From contig NZ_LWLB01000037.1 of NCBI RefSeq assembly GCF_001905145.1, positions 141,699 to 205,698 of the forward strand: a DNA stretch of 64,000 nt. Reading direction: 5' to 3'. The notes beneath the pieces are model-generated. The model saw only the letters and a program-made list of their open reading frames with translations. It did no database searches and was not told the origin of the DNA. Source of the DNA: Nocardiopsis sp. TSRI0078. GTDB taxonomy: Bacteria; Actinomycetota; Actinomycetes; Streptosporangiales; Streptosporangiaceae. Numbering within the stretch: position 1 is the stretch's first letter; each line of letters begins with the position of its first letter. The position numbers and the translations under genes were made by a program. Below are positions 8,151-17,358 of the stretch, in pieces.

Positions 8151-9635
8151 TCAGGCGCCGGTGGCGCCCGCGGGCTCGGTGTCCGGATCCTCGCCGGCGT
8201 CCCCGCCCCGCAGGCGGTTCTGCCAGGCGGTGAGCACGGCCGGGTCGGTGGGCGGGGTCAGCAGGCTCACGGCCACGTAGACCACCAGGGCGGTGCCCAG
8301 GCCCACGTAGATCGGCTCGTTGGCGAGCAGGCCGGTCAGGGCCATGGTGACGATGACGGCCACCGAGCCGGCGAGCATGGAGGCGAGGGCGCCCGCGCGG
8401 GTGCCGCGCTTCCACACCAGGCCGCCGAGGATGGCGACGAGCAGGCCGCCCACGAGCAGGTTGTAGGCCAGGGTCAGCGCGGCGACCACGTCCTCCACCG
8501 CCAGGGCCACGCCGATGGCGGCGATGCCCAGGACCAGGGTGAAGACGCGGTTGGCGGAGACCTCGTCGCCTCCGCGGCCGGCGCCCGGGGCGGAGCCGCG
8601 GCCCAACAGCCGTCGCACCTGCGGCCACAGGTCGGTGGAGGTCACCGTGGAGCAGGCGATGAGGGCGCCGCTGGCGGTGGACATCACCGCGGACAGGGCG
8701 GCGGCGATGACCAGGCCCGCCACGCCCACGGGCAGGGTGGCGTCCACCATGAGCGTGAACGCGTCGTCGGGGTTGGCCAGGTCCGGGAAGAGCACGGCGG
8801 CGGCGGTGCCGATGAGCGCGCCGCACACGCCGTAGACCAGGCAGTACACGCCGGCGCCGACGCCTCCGGTCCGGGCCACCTTGTCGTTGCGGCCGGTGAA
8901 GACGCGCTGCCAGATGTCCTGGCCGATGAGCAGGCCCAGGGAGTAGATGACGAAGTAGGTCAGGATCGTCTCGCCGCCGATGGCGGTGGGGCTGAAGTAG
9001 GAGGGGGCCAGCGACTCGCGCATCCCGGAGAAGCCGCCCGCCGACCAGATCGCGACCGGGGTCAGGATGAGCACGAGTCCGACGGTCTTGACCGCGAACT
9101 GGGCCATGTCGGTCATGGTCACCGACCACATGCCGCCCATCGTGGAGTAGAGCACCACGATGGAGCCGCCCAGGATGATCGCCACCGTGCGCGGCAGGTC
9201 GAACAGGCCGCTGAAGATGGTGGAGAAGGCCAGGGTGGAGGGCACCGTCAGCATGAAGGTGTAGCCCCACATGACCAGGCCCGAGACCACCCGGGAGTTG
9301 CCGCCGTAGCGCAGGTCCAGCATCTCGGAGACGGTGTAGACCCGCAGCCGGGAGATGCGCTTGGCGAAGAACAGGTGCAGGGTGAGGAGGCCGACGCCGA
9401 TGGCCACGACCAGCCAGGCGCCCGAGATGCCGTAGGTGTAGCCCAGGCCGATGCCGCCGACGGTGGAGGCGCCGCCCAGGACGACCGCGGCCATGGTGCC
9501 CGCGTACATCAGCGGACCCAGGCGGCGGCCGGCCACCAGGTAGTCGGACCTGTCGCGTGTGCGGCGCATGCCCCACCAGCCCAGGCCGACCATGCCCAGC
9601 AGGTAGGCGGCGATCACCACGAGGTCGATGTGCAT
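8151..9635 (-). CDS. Sodium:solute symporter (SSS family)
   Basis: This 494-residue membrane protein has about 13 hydrophobic segments and the SSS signature around SDYLVAGRRLGPLMYAGTM and GGASTVGGIGLGYTYGISGA. The C-terminal tail is short, charged and cytoplasmic. The ATG at 9635 follows AGGAG at good spacing. It is the first gene of the operon with the ureohydrolase and TPP enzyme, 84 bases before the ureohydrolase start. Together these suggest Na+-driven uptake of a guanidino or polyamine-like compound. Substrate is inferred from neighbours only. Confidence 0.88.
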   Translation of the reverse strand: MHIDLVVIAAYLLGMVGLGWWGMRRTRDRSDYLVAGRRLGPLMYAGTMAAVVLGGASTVGGIGLGYTYGISGAWLVVAIGVGLLTLHLFFAKRISRLRVYTVSEMLDLRYGGNSRVVSGLVMWGYTFMLTVPSTLAFSTIFSGLFDLPRTVAIILGGSIVVLYSTMGGMWSVTMTDMAQFAVKTVGLVLILTPVAIWSAGGFSGMRESLAPSYFSPTAIGGETILTYFVIYSLGLLIGQDIWQRVFTGRNDKVARTGGVGAGVYCLVYGVCGALIGTAAAVLFPDLANPDDAFTLMVDATLPVGVAGLVIAAALSAVMSTASGALIACSTVTSTDLWPQVRRLLGRGSAPGAGRGGDEVSANRVFTLVLGIAAIGVALAVEDVVAALTLAYNLLVGGLLVAILGGLVWKRGTRAGALASMLAGSVAVIVTMALTGLLANEPIYVGLGTALVVYVAVSLLTPPTDPAVLTAWQNRLRGGDAGEDPDTEPAGATGA

Positions 9636-9772
9636 GGTGCTCCTGAACGAACGAGGGTGCGTGTGGGGAGTGAGCGGCGACGACGTTGGCGCAGGTCACA
9701 CGAACTCCGGTCAGGTTAGGCAGGCACCAGGGCACGCTCCAGTGGACGAATCGCACAGTTTCGCTTCTTCGT

Positions 9773-9789
9773 ATGGATGAGATATCCAT
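9773..9789. promoter_or_regulatory. Inverted repeat in the symporter/PucR divergent promoter region
   Basis: ATGGAT (9773-9778) and ATCCAT (9784-9789) form an inverted repeat with a 5-base spacer in the 269-base region between the divergent symporter and PucR genes. It lies in a locally AT-richer patch (9760-9800). It is a reasonable candidate operator for the adjacent PucR-family regulator. No experimentally known consensus was matched. Confidence 0.45.
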
Positions 9790-9904
9790 GAAGTGCGGTC
9801 GTCGCACCCCCGTGCGAAGGCTCGGGAGGGCGTCGGCCTCGTCCGGCCCCGCCTAGCGGGGGAAGGTGTGGGCCACGGGCGGGGACGCGGACGAGGAGGA
9901 GGCC

Positions 9905-11458
9905 ATGGGCGGGATCGTGACCCGGGCGGACGGCCGCACCGTGCCGCTGAGCACCGTCGTGGGCCGCCGTGACCTGGGCTTGGGCACGGTCGTGGCGGCG
10001 GGCGACCCGGGGATCGGCTGGGCGGTGGTCAGCGAGCTGGTCGACCCGGCCGCCTACCTGCGCGGAGGGGAGCTGCTGCTCACCGCGGGCGTCAACCTGC
10101 CCGGCGCCCGCGACGGGCTGCGCGACTACGTGGACTCCCTGGCCGCGGCCGGGGTCAGCGCGATCGGCTTCGGCGTCACCCCGGTACACGACACCGTCCC
10201 GGCCGGGCTGGTCGAGCAGTGCCGTGTACGGGGTCTGCCCCTGGTCGAGGTGCCCCGGCCCACGCCCTTCGCGGCCGTCAGCCAGGCCGTCGGCGCCGAG
10301 CTGGAGGAGCTGCACCTGCGCGACCTGCGCCGGCTCGGTGAGGCGCACCAGGCCCTGGCGCTCGCCGTCACCGACGACGCACCGGTGGACCGGGTCCTGC
10401 GCGTGCTCGCCGAGGTCCTCCACGGCTGGGCGGCCCTGGTCCGCCCGTCCGCCTCCGTGCCGGAGGGCTCCCACCGCACCACGGGCGCGCCGCGGGAGCT
10501 GGATCCGGAGCTGCGCGAGCTCACCGACCGGCTCACCCGGCCCCGGGGGCCGCGCAGTGCCAAGGCCCGCTCCGAGGGGGACGAGGTCTTCCTGCACACG
10601 GTGGGCACGCCACCGGAGGAGCACGGTGTGGTCCTGGTCGGCAGGGCCGAGCCGCTGGGCATCACCGACCGTGCCGTACTGCGTACCGCGACCGCCCTGC
10701 TGGAGCTGCTCGCACGCACCTCCCGGGGGAGCGCCCCGCCCGTTCCGGAGCGCCTGCTCACCGGGCTGCTCCTGGAGGGAGGGATCACCGAGGAGACCGC
10801 GCCGCTGCTGGCCGGGCTCGCCGCCCCCGGGGACGGGGGCCCCGCGTCCCCGGGGACCGGCGGGCGCGGCCCCGGCGCCTACCGGGTCCTGCACGCCCGC
10901 CCGTCCGGACGGGGACGACCCGCCCCGCCCACCACGCTGCCCCTGGGCACCCGTCTGCTGGAGGCGGACTCCGACCGGCTGCGCGCCGTCCTCGCCGACC
11001 GGGGCGACGCGGCCCACCGCGACCACCTGGACCGGCTGCTCGCCCACGGCTGGACCGCCGCCCTGAGCGGACCGGTGCCGCCGGAGGAGCTGACCGGCGC
11101 GGACCGCAGGGCCGCGGCCCTGCTCGCCCGTACCCGCGCGGTCGGCGGACCGCTGCTGGAGGAGGGCACCGACCCCTTCGAGGCCTTCCTGGCGCCCGCC
11201 GCCGACGACCTGGCCCGCCGTGTCCTGGGCCCCCTGGCCGAGGAGACCGACTCCGCCCGCGTCCTGCGCCGCACCCTGCGGACCTGGCTCACCCGGCACG
11301 GCAACTGGGACCGGGCCGCCGCCGACCTGGGCGCCCACCGCAACAGCGTCCGCTACCGGATCGGCCGGATCGAACGGGACCTGGGAGTGGACCTGGCCGA
11401 CGCCGAGCAGCGCATGCGCCTGTGGTTCGCACTGACCCGCCGGAGCTCCGGCGACTGA
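9905..11458 (+). CDS. PucR-family transcriptional regulator of the guanidino locus
   Basis: This 517-residue regulator has the PucR N-terminal ligand-binding domain (GDPGIGWAVVSELVDPAAYL, then RGGELLLTAGV) and the C-terminal HTH_30 domain (GNWDRAAADLGAHRNSVRYR). The ATG at 9905 follows AGGAGGAG; an upstream ATG at 9866 lacks a ribosome site. It is divergent from the symporter operon, a usual arrangement for a local regulator. PucR proteins classically control purine or amino-acid degradation in response to pathway intermediates. Here a guanidino compound is the likely signal, by inference. Confidence 0.88.
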   Translation: MGGIVTRADGRTVPLSTVVGRRDLGLGTVVAAGDPGIGWAVVSELVDPAAYLRGGELLLTAGVNLPGARDGLRDYVDSLAAAGVSAIGFGVTPVHDTVPAGLVEQCRVRGLPLVEVPRPTPFAAVSQAVGAELEELHLRDLRRLGEAHQALALAVTDDAPVDRVLRVLAEVLHGWAALVRPSASVPEGSHRTTGAPRELDPELRELTDRLTRPRGPRSAKARSEGDEVFLHTVGTPPEEHGVVLVGRAEPLGITDRAVLRTATALLELLARTSRGSAPPVPERLLTGLLLEGGITEETAPLLAGLAAPGDGGPASPGTGGRGPGAYRVLHARPSGRGRPAPPTTLPLGTRLLEADSDRLRAVLADRGDAAHRDHLDRLLAHGWTAALSGPVPPEELTGADRRAAALLARTRAVGGPLLEEGTDPFEAFLAPAADDLARRVLGPLAEETDSARVLRRTLRTWLTRHGNWDRAAADLGAHRNSVRYRIGRIERDLGVDLADAEQRMRLWFALTRRSSGD

Positions 11459-11893
11459 ACCAGGCACGGATCCGTCCGTTATCCGGTGAAAGTTTACTGA
11501 CTGCGTATACGTGTGCCCGATGTCGTACCACCGCCTTTCTTGTCCGGCGGGTGCGCTGATCGGATGATAACGGCCTATTTCACGACTCCGGCCGCACTGC
11601 GGCTGATTCCTGCGGACAAGGCGGGGTGAACATTCCTCCGCCTCCGTTCCGCGCCGGGGCGGGCCGTGCGGCTTCCGTACCGGGACGCGGGGTCCCTTTT
11701 CGCTTTCCGTTGGTATCCGGTACCGAGAACACCGTCGGATCGGCGGACGGAGTGGGGCATAATCCGGTGGAGAGGCGGAAGCGGGGACGTTCCCGGCTCA
11801 CGAAAGGAAGCGTATGCCCCTATTCCCCGGCCCCGTCGAAGCCGAAGCAGGAGATCCGTGAACGCCGCTGTGAAACCGAGGTCTGGGGGCCAC
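11459..11893. other. Intergenic region before the GAF regulator
   Basis: No gene is supported in this roughly 400-base gap. It contains an imperfect palindrome, GGTATCCGGTACC, near 11713, and CATAAT at 11758-11763, which could be a -10 element. AGGAG at 11848-11852 followed by GTG at 11858 is an alternative start for the next gene. Confidence 0.45.
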
Positions 11894-13192
11894 ATGTCGT
11901 TTCCTCCGCTGGACACGGCCCTGCCCACGGGGGCCGACGCCCGCAAGCACGCCCTCCTGCTCCGGCGGGTGCACGAGGCCGCGTTCTCCGGACGTCCGGC
12001 GCCCGCCCCGCTGCGCCCGGTCATCGAGGACTCCTGGGGGCGTACGCGCCGCTTCGGAATCGACCCCGACAGCGCGCCGCCGCCCCGGATGACGCGCCTG
12101 GAGGAGCTCCAGCACCACCGCGAGGCCTCCCCGATCGCCGAGGTCCTGCCGCTGATCCGCCGCTCACTCGTCTCGGTCGCCGACGAGGCCGACCACATCA
12201 TGCTGGTCACCGACGCCTCCGGACAGGTCCTGTGGCGGGACGGGTCCCGCCGCATCCGTGCCGTCGGCGACCGGGTGGGGCTGGTGGAGGGCGCCTTCTG
12301 GAACGAGGGCAGCGCCGGCACCAACGCCATCGGCACCGCCCTGGCCGTGGGCCGGCCCGTGCAGGTCTACTCCGCCGAGCACTTCGTCCGGAGCCTGCAC
12401 GCCCTCACCTGCGCCTGCGCCCCCATCCACGACCCCCGCGACGGGCGCCTGCTCGGCGCCGTCGACGTCACCGGCCCGGTGTCCACCATCCACCCCTCCA
12501 CCCTGGCGCTGGTCAGCGCGGTGGCCCAGCTGGCCGAGGCGCACCTGCAGAGCATCCACCACACCCACCTGGAACGGCTGCGCTCGGTGGCCGCGCCCCT
12601 GCTGGCCGGGATGAACGAGCGCGCGCTGGTGGTGGACGACGCCGGGTGGACCGCGGCCGCGGTCCACATGGAGCCGGTCCGGCGGGTGCTGCTGCCCAAG
12701 TACCGGGAGGTGGGCACGGCCTGGCTGCCCGCGCTGGGGGAGTGTGCCCTGGAACCCCTGCCCGGCGGCTGGCTGGTCCGGCCCCGGCCGGTGGAGCGGT
12801 CCGCGCCCTCCACGGTCACCCTCGACCTGGCCGGGTCCCCGCCGACCATGGTGGTGTCCGGCCCCAGCGGGGAGTGGGCGCACCGACTCACCCCCCGCCA
12901 CGCGGAACTGCTGCTGCTGTTGGCCGTGCACCGGGAGGGGCGCACGGGCGCACAGCTGTCCCAGGACGTGTTCGGCGCGGACGGGCACATGGTGACGGTG
13001 CGCGCCGAGCTCTCCCGCGTGCGCCGCCACCTGGGCGGCATCATCGAGAGCCGGCCCTACCGGTTCAGCGAGGAGGTGCGGGTCCGGGTGTCCGGGCCCG
13101 AACACCCGGAGGGCCTGCTGCCCGGCTCGGTGGCCCCGGGTGTGCGGGCGCTGCGCGAGGCGCTCCGCGGCGGAACCGCGCCATGGCTCTAG
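11894..13192 (+). CDS. GAF-domain transcriptional regulator (AcoR-like, no AAA domain)
   Basis: This 432-residue protein resembles the N-terminal sensor half of AcoR/sigma-54 activators. It has a segment RPVIEDSWGRTRRFGID, then a GAF domain (LVTDASGQVLWRDGS, NEGSAGTNAIGTALAVGRPV, SAEHFVRSLHALTCACAPIH, about residues 90-225). It lacks the AAA+ ATPase and ends in a winged-helix-like region (LTPRHAELLLLLAVH). Such proteins in actinobacteria commonly control aldehyde or alcohol dehydrogenase genes, but none is adjacent here. A GTG at 11858 with perfect AGGAG would add 12 residues. The ATG at 11894 has a weaker GGGGG site, so the start is ambiguous. Confidence 0.8.
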   Translation: MSFPPLDTALPTGADARKHALLLRRVHEAAFSGRPAPAPLRPVIEDSWGRTRRFGIDPDSAPPPRMTRLEELQHHREASPIAEVLPLIRRSLVSVADEADHIMLVTDASGQVLWRDGSRRIRAVGDRVGLVEGAFWNEGSAGTNAIGTALAVGRPVQVYSAEHFVRSLHALTCACAPIHDPRDGRLLGAVDVTGPVSTIHPSTLALVSAVAQLAEAHLQSIHHTHLERLRSVAAPLLAGMNERALVVDDAGWTAAAVHMEPVRRVLLPKYREVGTAWLPALGECALEPLPGGWLVRPRPVERSAPSTVTLDLAGSPPTMVVSGPSGEWAHRLTPRHAELLLLLAVHREGRTGAQLSQDVFGADGHMVTVRAELSRVRRHLGGIIESRPYRFSEEVRVRVSGPEHPEGLLPGSVAPGVRALREALRGGTAPWL

Positions 13193-13988
13193 GAGACGGT
13201 GCCGCAACCTAGTGCAACCATTGCCGTCCGGCCGCCCGTGCGATGGACTGAGTGTGCGCGGCCCCGCACCGGTGGCGGTCGTCGGGCGAGAGAGGGCACG
13301 ACGGGTCGGCCACCGGTGGGAATGTGGCACGTTCACGGCCTTCGGACCTTGAGGGGGGTCCCGGGGGAGAGACGGAAGAGGTGCCACGGGGGCTGGGAGT
13401 GGCCGCCCACGGGATTCGGGGGAACCCTGCGGCCACTGCGCTGGCGGTGCGTCCCGGAGGAGAGACACCTCCGGGGCGCAGCGTTGCGCGGAGACGGGTG
13501 GGGGCCCGTCCCCGCGCACCGCCCCGGGGCGGGACACGCCCCGGGGCGAGGCCCCCAGGAGGACGGAGCCCGCGCGGCCCCCGGGCCGGCGATCCCGCGG
13601 GGCCCTCCGGCAGCCGCTCCCCGGACGCGGGCGCGCCGAGCGGGAAAGACACGGTCCGTGTTCTGGCCACCGCCGCGTGAGTCGCCCGCGGAGGGTGGGT
13701 ACCCCGGATGAAACGGGGTGAAGGGGGCGGACGTGACCGGTGTGGTGAACGGCACGGGGAGGGAGCCCCCCGTGTCCGCGTCCGTCCGCTGGGCTAGACT
13801 CTGTGCATTTACCGGGCCGCGTTCGCCCGCGGCCCGGACGATCCGACCGCCCCGGCCCTCCGCGGCCCGTACGCGGACGGGGCACCGCGTGAACCACGGG
13901 GGCGACAAGGACGTCGAACCCGGGACCGGCAAGTTCCCGGCCGACATCCCGTCGACCCCACAGACCGTCCTTCCTTCGGAGGTGGACC
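13193..13988. other. 796-base non-coding region upstream of the aminotransferase
   Basis: No convincing gene is seen on either strand. Open frames here have shadow-like Arg/Pro/Gly composition and no ribosome sites. Two identical palindromes (CGCCCCGGGGCG) lie at 13520-13531 and 13537-13548, 17 bases apart start to start. TAGACT at 13795-13800 is a possible -10 box for the downstream gene. Confidence 0.45.
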
Positions 13989-15311
13989 GTGTCCGCTGAC
14001 CACCGAGAGCAGCAGCCCGGCCAACAGGGCTCGCGTATCGACCCGCACGTCGGCCGCTACGCACGCCGAGCACAGGGCATGGTCGCATCGGAGGTCCGGG
14101 CACTCTTCGCGGTGGCGTCCCGCCCGGAGGTGGTCTCCCTGGCCGGAGGCATGCCCAACGTCGCGGCGCTGCCGCTGGACCAGATCGGCGAACTGGTCAA
14201 GGACGTCGTCGCCGAGGAGGGCGCGGCCGCGCTCCAGTACGGATCGGCCCAGGGCGACCCCGTCCTGCGCGAGCAGCTCTGCGACTACATGACGCTGGAG
14301 GGCATCACCGCCAGCCCCGACGACGTCATCGTCACCGTCGGCTCCCAGCAGGCGCTGGACCTCATCACCCGCGTCTTCGTCGACCCCGGCGACATCGTCC
14401 TGACCGAGGCCCCCACCTACGTCACCGCGATCAACACCTTCTCCGCCTTCCAGGCCGACATCCGCCACGTGGGCATGGACGAGCAGGGCGTGATCCCCGA
14501 GGAGCTGGAGGAGGCGCTGGTCCGCGCCGAGCTGGACGGGCGGCCGGTGAAGTTCTTCTACACCGTCCCCAACTTCCAGAACCCGGCCGGGATCACCATG
14601 TCGGCCGAGCGCCGCGCCAGGGTGGTCGACGCCTGTGAGCGCCACGACGTGCTCATCGTCGAGGACAACCCCTACGGCCTGCTGCGCTACGACGGCGACC
14701 CCGAGCCCACCCTCTACTCCCAGAGCGAGGGCAACGTCGTCTACCTGGGCTCGCTGTCCAAGACGCTCTCCCCGGGCCTGCGCATCGGCTGGGCGCTCGC
14801 CCCGGCCGCCGTGCGGGCCAAGCTCGTCCTGGCGGCCGAGTCGGCGATGCTCAGCCACTCCACCTTCAACCAGCTGGTGGTGCGCCGCTACCTCGACACC
14901 TTCCCCTGGCGCGAGCAGATCAAGGCGTTCAACACCATGTACGGAGAGCGCCGCGACGCGATGCTCAACGCGCTGACGGCGATGATGCCGCAGGGCTGCA
15001 CCTGGACCCGCCCCGAGGGCGGATTCTTCGTCTGGGCCACCCTGCCCGAGGGCATCGACTCCAAGGCCATGCTGCCCCGCGCCGTCACCGAGCGGGTCGC
15101 CTACGTCCCCGGCACCGGCTTCTACGCCGACGGGCGCGGCCGGGCCAACATGCGCCTGAGCTTCTGCTACCCCACACCCGAGCAGATCCGCGAGGGCGTG
15201 CGCCGCCTGGTCGGAGCCATCGAGGGGGAGGTCGACCTGCGTGATACGTTCGGCACCACCCTGGCCCCGAACTCCGAGGGTACGCAGACCCCCGCCGCCG
15301 ACCTGCCCTGA
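13989..15311 (+). CDS. PLP-dependent class I/II aminotransferase (MocR/LysN-like without HTH)
   Basis: This 440-residue fold-type I aminotransferase has the PLP-binding landmarks YGSAQGDPVLREQL, TVGSQQALDLI, FYTVPNFQNPAGIT, EDNPYGLLRYDG and the Schiff-base Lys in LGSLSKTLSPGLRIGW. The family includes 2-aminoadipate and other broad aminotransferases. GTG at 13989 follows GGAGG. It is followed after 53 bases by a D-Ala-D-Ala ligase-like gene, so the pair is likely co-transcribed. The amino-acid substrate cannot be read from the sequence; alpha-aminoadipate, aromatic or branched substrates are all possible. Confidence 0.88.
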   Translation: MSADHREQQPGQQGSRIDPHVGRYARRAQGMVASEVRALFAVASRPEVVSLAGGMPNVAALPLDQIGELVKDVVAEEGAAALQYGSAQGDPVLREQLCDYMTLEGITASPDDVIVTVGSQQALDLITRVFVDPGDIVLTEAPTYVTAINTFSAFQADIRHVGMDEQGVIPEELEEALVRAELDGRPVKFFYTVPNFQNPAGITMSAERRARVVDACERHDVLIVEDNPYGLLRYDGDPEPTLYSQSEGNVVYLGSLSKTLSPGLRIGWALAPAAVRAKLVLAAESAMLSHSTFNQLVVRRYLDTFPWREQIKAFNTMYGERRDAMLNALTAMMPQGCTWTRPEGGFFVWATLPEGIDSKAMLPRAVTERVAYVPGTGFYADGRGRANMRLSFCYPTPEQIREGVRRLVGAIEGEVDLRDTFGTTLAPNSEGTQTPAADLP

Positions 15312-15364
15312 CACCCTCGCGAGGGCACTTCATCATGACAGCAGCACAGAAGGAGGTCCGCGCC

Positions 15365-16315
15365 GTGGCAGACCTTGACCGGGTTCTCGTTCTCGCCGGG
15401 GGCCTGTCCCCCGAACACGAGGTGAGCGTCCACTCCGGCCGCAGCGTCGCCGAGGCGCTGCGCCGCCTGGGCGTGGAGGTCCAGGTCGCCGACGTCGGCT
15501 CCGGCCTGCTGGAGCGCCTCTCCCAGGACCCGCCGCAGGTGGTCTTCCCCGTCCTGCACGGGTCGGCGGGTGAGGACGGCGCCATCCGGGAGGTCCTGGA
15601 ACTGGTCGGAGCGCCCTACGTGGGCGCCCGCCCCGGCGCCTGCCGCCTGGCCTACTCCAAGCCCGCCGCCAAGGCGCTGCTGGCCGAGAGGGGCGTGCGG
15701 GTGCCGCGCGGCACCGTGCTGCCCAAGTCGGCCTTCCACGACCTCGGCGCTCCGGCGCTGGTGGAGCGGCTGGCCGACCGGCTGGGCCTTCCCCTGTTCG
15801 TCAAGCCCGACCGGGGCGGCTCCGCGTTCGGCGCCACCCCGGTCACCTCGGTGCAGGACCTGTCGTCCGCGCTGGTGTCCTGCTTCGCCTACAGCGACTC
15901 GGCCCTGGTCGAGGAGCAGGTGCAGGGCACCGAACTGGCCGTGGGGGTCCTGGACACCGGTGAGGGCCCGGTGGCGCTGCCGCCGGTGGAGATCGTGCCC
16001 GACGGCGGGGTCTACGACTACGCCGCCCGCTACACCGCCGGGCGCACCGAGTTCTTCTGCCCGGCGCGCCTGGAGGCCGACGCCGTCGCCGCCGCCACCG
16101 AGGCGGCGCTGACCGCGCACCGCGCCCTGGGCCTGCGGGACTTCTCCCGCACCGACGTCATCGTGGAGGCCGACGGCCGGGTCACCTTCCTGGAGGCCAA
16201 CGTGGCCCCGGGCCTGACCGAGACCTCCACGTTCCCGATGGCGGCGGCCGCCGCCGGACTGGACTTCGCGGTCGTGTGCCGGGAACTGGCCCACCAGGCA
16301 CTGCTGCGCGGTTAG
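15365..16315 (+). CDS. D-alanine--D-alanine ligase-like ATP-grasp enzyme
   Basis: This 316-residue ATP-grasp protein has the Ddl order of motifs: LAGGLSPEHEVSVHSGRSV, FPVLHGSAGEDGAIREVLEL, GAPYVGARP, LFVKPDRGGSAFGATPV and the metal-binding EANVAPGLTETSTFPMAA. It probably joins two amino acids in a peptide bond with ATP. GTG at 15365 has GGAGG 7-11 bases upstream, which decides it over the ATG at 15335. The C-terminal EANVAPGLT departs slightly from the usual E-I-N-x-x-P-G-F-T, and the pairing with an aminotransferase suggests it may not be the housekeeping peptidoglycan enzyme. Confidence 0.85.
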   Translation: MADLDRVLVLAGGLSPEHEVSVHSGRSVAEALRRLGVEVQVADVGSGLLERLSQDPPQVVFPVLHGSAGEDGAIREVLELVGAPYVGARPGACRLAYSKPAAKALLAERGVRVPRGTVLPKSAFHDLGAPALVERLADRLGLPLFVKPDRGGSAFGATPVTSVQDLSSALVSCFAYSDSALVEEQVQGTELAVGVLDTGEGPVALPPVEIVPDGGVYDYAARYTAGRTEFFCPARLEADAVAAATEAALTAHRALGLRDFSRTDVIVEADGRVTFLEANVAPGLTETSTFPMAAAAAGLDFAVVCRELAHQALLRG

Positions 16316-16325
16316 GGGACGCGCG

Positions 16326-16354
16326 CGGGGGCCGCCTTCGTCCGGCGGCCCCCG
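16326..16354. terminator. Bidirectional hairpin terminator
   Basis: GGGGGCCGCC (16327-16336) pairs with GGCGGCCCCC (16344-16353) around a TTCGTCC loop, extended by one C-G pair. It lies between the ligase stop and the convergent molybdenum-hydroxylase operon, and can serve both. Confidence 0.75.
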
Positions 16355-16368
16355 TACAGCTCCACGCC

Positions 16369-17358
16369 CTACGCCTCCGGTGCGTCCAGGGCCCGTTCGA
16401 GGACGTCGCGCACGGTGGCGCGCAGCAGGTCCACCTTGTACCCGGTCGCGGGCAGCGGGGAGCACAGGCCGGCCAGGCCCTCCAGCGCCTCCTCCACGCC
16501 CGTGCCCAGCGGACTCCCGGGGCGCGCGCCCACCAGGGCGGCCTCCACCTCCGGCAGCCGCAACGGGGTACGCGCGACCCCGCCCACGGCCACCGCCGCC
16601 GAGGACACCGGGCCCGAGCCCCCGTCCGCGGGGGCCAGGCGGGCCACCGCCTCCACCAGCGGCCACTCCGCACGGGAGCGTCCGGTCGCCCGGCGGTAGG
16701 CGGCCCGCTCGCCCGGCACCGGGGCCGGCAGCGCCACCGACACCAGCACCCGGCCCGGCTCCAGCACGTGGTCGCGGGTCGGGTCGGCGGCGTCGTACAG
16801 GTCCGCCACCGCCATCTCCGTCCGTCGGCCGTCGGCCACCAGCACCGTCGCGTCGTGGGCCAGCAGCGCCACCGCCAGCGACGACGGGTGCGGCGCCACG
16901 CACGGCCCCTGGTCCACGACCACCCCGTACAGGTGGTCTCCCCCGCGCGCCGGGCAGGAGTCCCCGCCCGTCTGGAAGCAGTCGAAGGCCGGATTGCGCA
17001 GGTACCAGCACCGGTTGCGCTGGAGCAGGTTGCCGCCCAGGGTCGCGGTGGTGCGCACCTGCGGCGTGGCCAGCTCCCGGGCGGTGCGGGCCAGCGCCGG
17101 ATAGGCCCCGGCCAGCCCGGGGTCCGTGTGGAGCTCGCCCACGCTGGTCAGCGCGCCCACCCGGGCCGAGCCGTCGGGGCGCCACTCCACCCCGCGCAGC
17201 TCGTCCAGACCGGACAGGTCCACCACGGGCGCGGGGGCCAGGACCCCCGCGGCCAGGCACGCCGTCAGGTCGGTGCCCCCCGCGCGCGCGAGGGCGCCCG
17301 TTCCGTCCAGCCGGGACAGGGCCCCGTCCAGCTCCTCGGGTCGTGCGGTGGCGGTCAT
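16369..17358 (-). CDS. FAD subunit of a PaoABC/YagS-like molybdenum hydroxylase, with four-Cys insertion
   Basis: This 329-residue FAD_binding_5/CO-dehydrogenase flavoprotein-type subunit carries electrons from the Fe-S centres to FAD. Flavin motifs include ARAGGTDLT and ATLGGNLLQR. Next comes a cysteine-rich loop, with Cys at about 117, 127, 135 and 153. This spacing matches E. coli PaoB (YagS), whose loop binds an extra [4Fe-4S] cluster. This points to aldehyde oxidation rather than classical xanthine dehydrogenase. The start ATG overlaps the stop of the fused upstream subunit by four bases (ATGA), so the two are translationally coupled. Confidence 0.88.
   Translation of the reverse strand: MTATARPEELDGALSRLDGTGALARAGGTDLTACLAAGVLAPAPVVDLSGLDELRGVEWRPDGSARVGALTSVGELHTDPGLAGAYPALARTARELATPQVRTTATLGGNLLQRNRCWYLRNPAFDCFQTGGDSCPARGGDHLYGVVVDQGPCVAPHPSSLAVALLAHDATVLVADGRRTEMAVADLYDAADPTRDHVLEPGRVLVSVALPAPVPGERAAYRRATGRSRAEWPLVEAVARLAPADGGSGPVSSAAVAVGGVARTPLRLPEVEAALVGARPGSPLGTGVEEALEGLAGLCSPLPATGYKVDLLRATVRDVLERALDAPEA

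Noticed and set aside
6318..9719. 1133-codon plus-strand open frame opposite ureohydrolase and symporter
   Set aside because: His/Gly/Gln/Arg low-complexity composition; it is the complement of two real genes.
13199..13711. 170-residue plus-strand open frame in the gap before the aminotransferase
   Set aside because: No ribosome site, no domain, composition like random high-GC sequence.
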